Assembly (NCBI GenBank): GCA_023301205.1
Contig: JALZVC010000060.1
Coordinates: 1 to 5,918, forward strand
Source of the DNA: Flavobacteriaceae bacterium
GTDB taxonomy: Bacteria; Bacteroidota; Bacteroidia; Flavobacteriales; Flavobacteriaceae
DNA: 5,918 bases
Reading direction: 5' to 3'
The notes under the pieces were generated by a model. It worked only from the letters and a program-made list of their open reading frames with translations. It did no database searches and had not been told where the DNA came from. The position numbers were made by a program, and so were the translations under genes. Numbering within the stretch: the stretch's first letter is position 1; each line of letters opens with the position of its first letter. Below are positions 5,239-5,918 of this stretch, one piece after another.

Positions 5239-5918
5239 ATGCAAGACGGTAAAAACCTATCGAATATTGACATTCAAGAGCAAAAAATCAAAGACAATAA
5301 AGAGTTAAATATTTGGGAGGCATTGATTCCCGTATTAATCTTGATGGCAATGTTAGCTTATAATATTTTCGCAAAAGATGGCGCATGGTTAGGAGATTAC
5401 TCTAACCAAATTATTCTTCTTTTAGGCGGTGGTGTTGCAGCGGTTGTTGGTCTTTTTAACAAGGTATCAATAGAAGTAATGTTAAAAGAAATCTGGGAAA
5501 ATCTAAAGAGTGTTTTTATTCCCATTATGATTTTATTATTGGTAGGTGCACTTGCAGGAACTTGGCTCGTAAGTGGTATCATACCGGCGATGGTTTATTA
5601 TGGTTTACAAGTATTGAGTCCTGAAATATTTTTACCAGCTTCTGTTATTATTGCTGCGATAATATCTATTGCAACAGGAAGCTCTTGGACCACTTCAGCT
5701 ACTGTAGGAATTGCGCTTGTAGGTATTGGTACTGCATTAGGCATTAACCCAGGAATGATTGCTGGAGCAGTGATTTCTGGCGCATACTTTGGCGATAAAA
5801 TGTCTCCGTTAAGTGATACAACTAACCTTGCACCTGCAATGGCCGGTACAGATTTGTTTACGCACATAAAATATATGGCATATACAACAGTGCCTACCAT
5901 TGTGATAACCTTGATTGT
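5239..5918 (+). CDS. NhaC-superfamily Na+-coupled transporter, N-terminal part (cut by window end)
   Basis: The first 226 codons of an inner-membrane protein; the frame runs open through the window end. Family members are usually roughly 450-500 residues, so about half is present. Seen: a charged cytoplasmic N-terminus of about 25 residues; a first membrane segment at 26-45; further hydrophobic segments near 57-73, 92-112, 133-146, 153-168 and 172-184; and the family hallmarks GSSWTTSATVG at 147-157 and GAYFGDKMSPLSDTTNLA at 181-198. The family is named for Na+/H+ antiport, but members linked to amino-acid genes have been proposed as amino-acid carriers (MetT for methionine, LysW for lysine). 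Its place after a methionine gamma-lyase-like gene makes sulfur-amino-acid uptake a reasonable inference; antiport remains the alternative. The start at 5239 is chosen because the in-frame ATG at 5140 would add 33 residues that are encoded across the terminator. Confidence 0.9.
   Translation, partial: MQDGKNLSNIDIQEQKIKDNKELNIWEALIPVLILMAMLAYNIFAKDGAWLGDYSNQIILLLGGGVAAVVGLFNKVSIEVMLKEIWENLKSVFIPIMILLLVGALAGTWLVSGIIPAMVYYGLQVLSPEIFLPASVIIAAIISIATGSSWTTSATVGIALVGIGTALGINPGMIAGAVISGAYFGDKMSPLSDTTNLAPAMAGTDLFTHIKYMAYTTVPTIVITLI

Noticed and set aside
5397..5900. Two minus-strand open frames (5397-5582 and 5598-5900) opposite the NhaC-family gene
   Set aside because: The plus strand encodes clear NhaC hallmarks throughout; the antisense frames are low-complexity complements of membrane segments.
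1..5918. Mobile elements, CRISPR arrays, tRNA or rRNA genes, toxin-antitoxin pairs
   Set aside because: No transposase or integrase frames, no regularly spaced repeats, no terminal inverted repeats and no RNA-gene signatures were seen; nearly all the DNA is accounted for by five ordinary genes.

Overview
The window is AT-rich chromosomal DNA, most likely from a marine-type flavobacterium (Bacteroidota, probably Flavobacteriaceae). The start codons lack clear Shine-Dalgarno sequences and are preceded by A/T-rich DNA. Four genes have upstream matches to the Bacteroidota housekeeping promoter (-7 TAnnTTTG, some with a -33 TTG). The gene content also fits this group. The species cannot be named from the sequence alone.

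Layout: a complete dihydrolipoyl dehydrogenase gene (minus strand, 3-1403) is followed, after a 124-bp gap with its own promoter, by a lipoprotein of the S41 serine peptidase family (minus, 1528-3123). A 182-bp gap separates this from an Lrp/AsnC-family regulator (minus; best start at 3764, giving 152 residues). The regulator is divergent from a Cys/Met-metabolism PLP enzyme that looks like a methionine gamma-lyase (plus, 3924-5135). A strong intrinsic terminator follows the lyase. The last gene is the N-terminal half of an NhaC-superfamily membrane transporter (plus, from 5239), cut by the window end.

The left half is housekeeping (2-oxoacid dehydrogenase E3) plus an envelope peptidase, with no evident link between them. 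The right half reads as a small amino-acid catabolism module: an Lrp-type sensor, a PLP sulfur-amino-acid lyase, and an NhaC-type carrier that could import the substrate. It resembles the Pseudomonas putida mdeR-mdeA arrangement. The most useful new details are a 7-bp inverted repeat spanning the two divergent promoters, a start correction for the regulator, and the terminator between the lyase and the transporter. I saw no mobile element, CRISPR array, tRNA, rRNA or riboswitch. No non-coding stretch exceeds 300 bases. The region looks mostly ordinary rather than a wholly new system.
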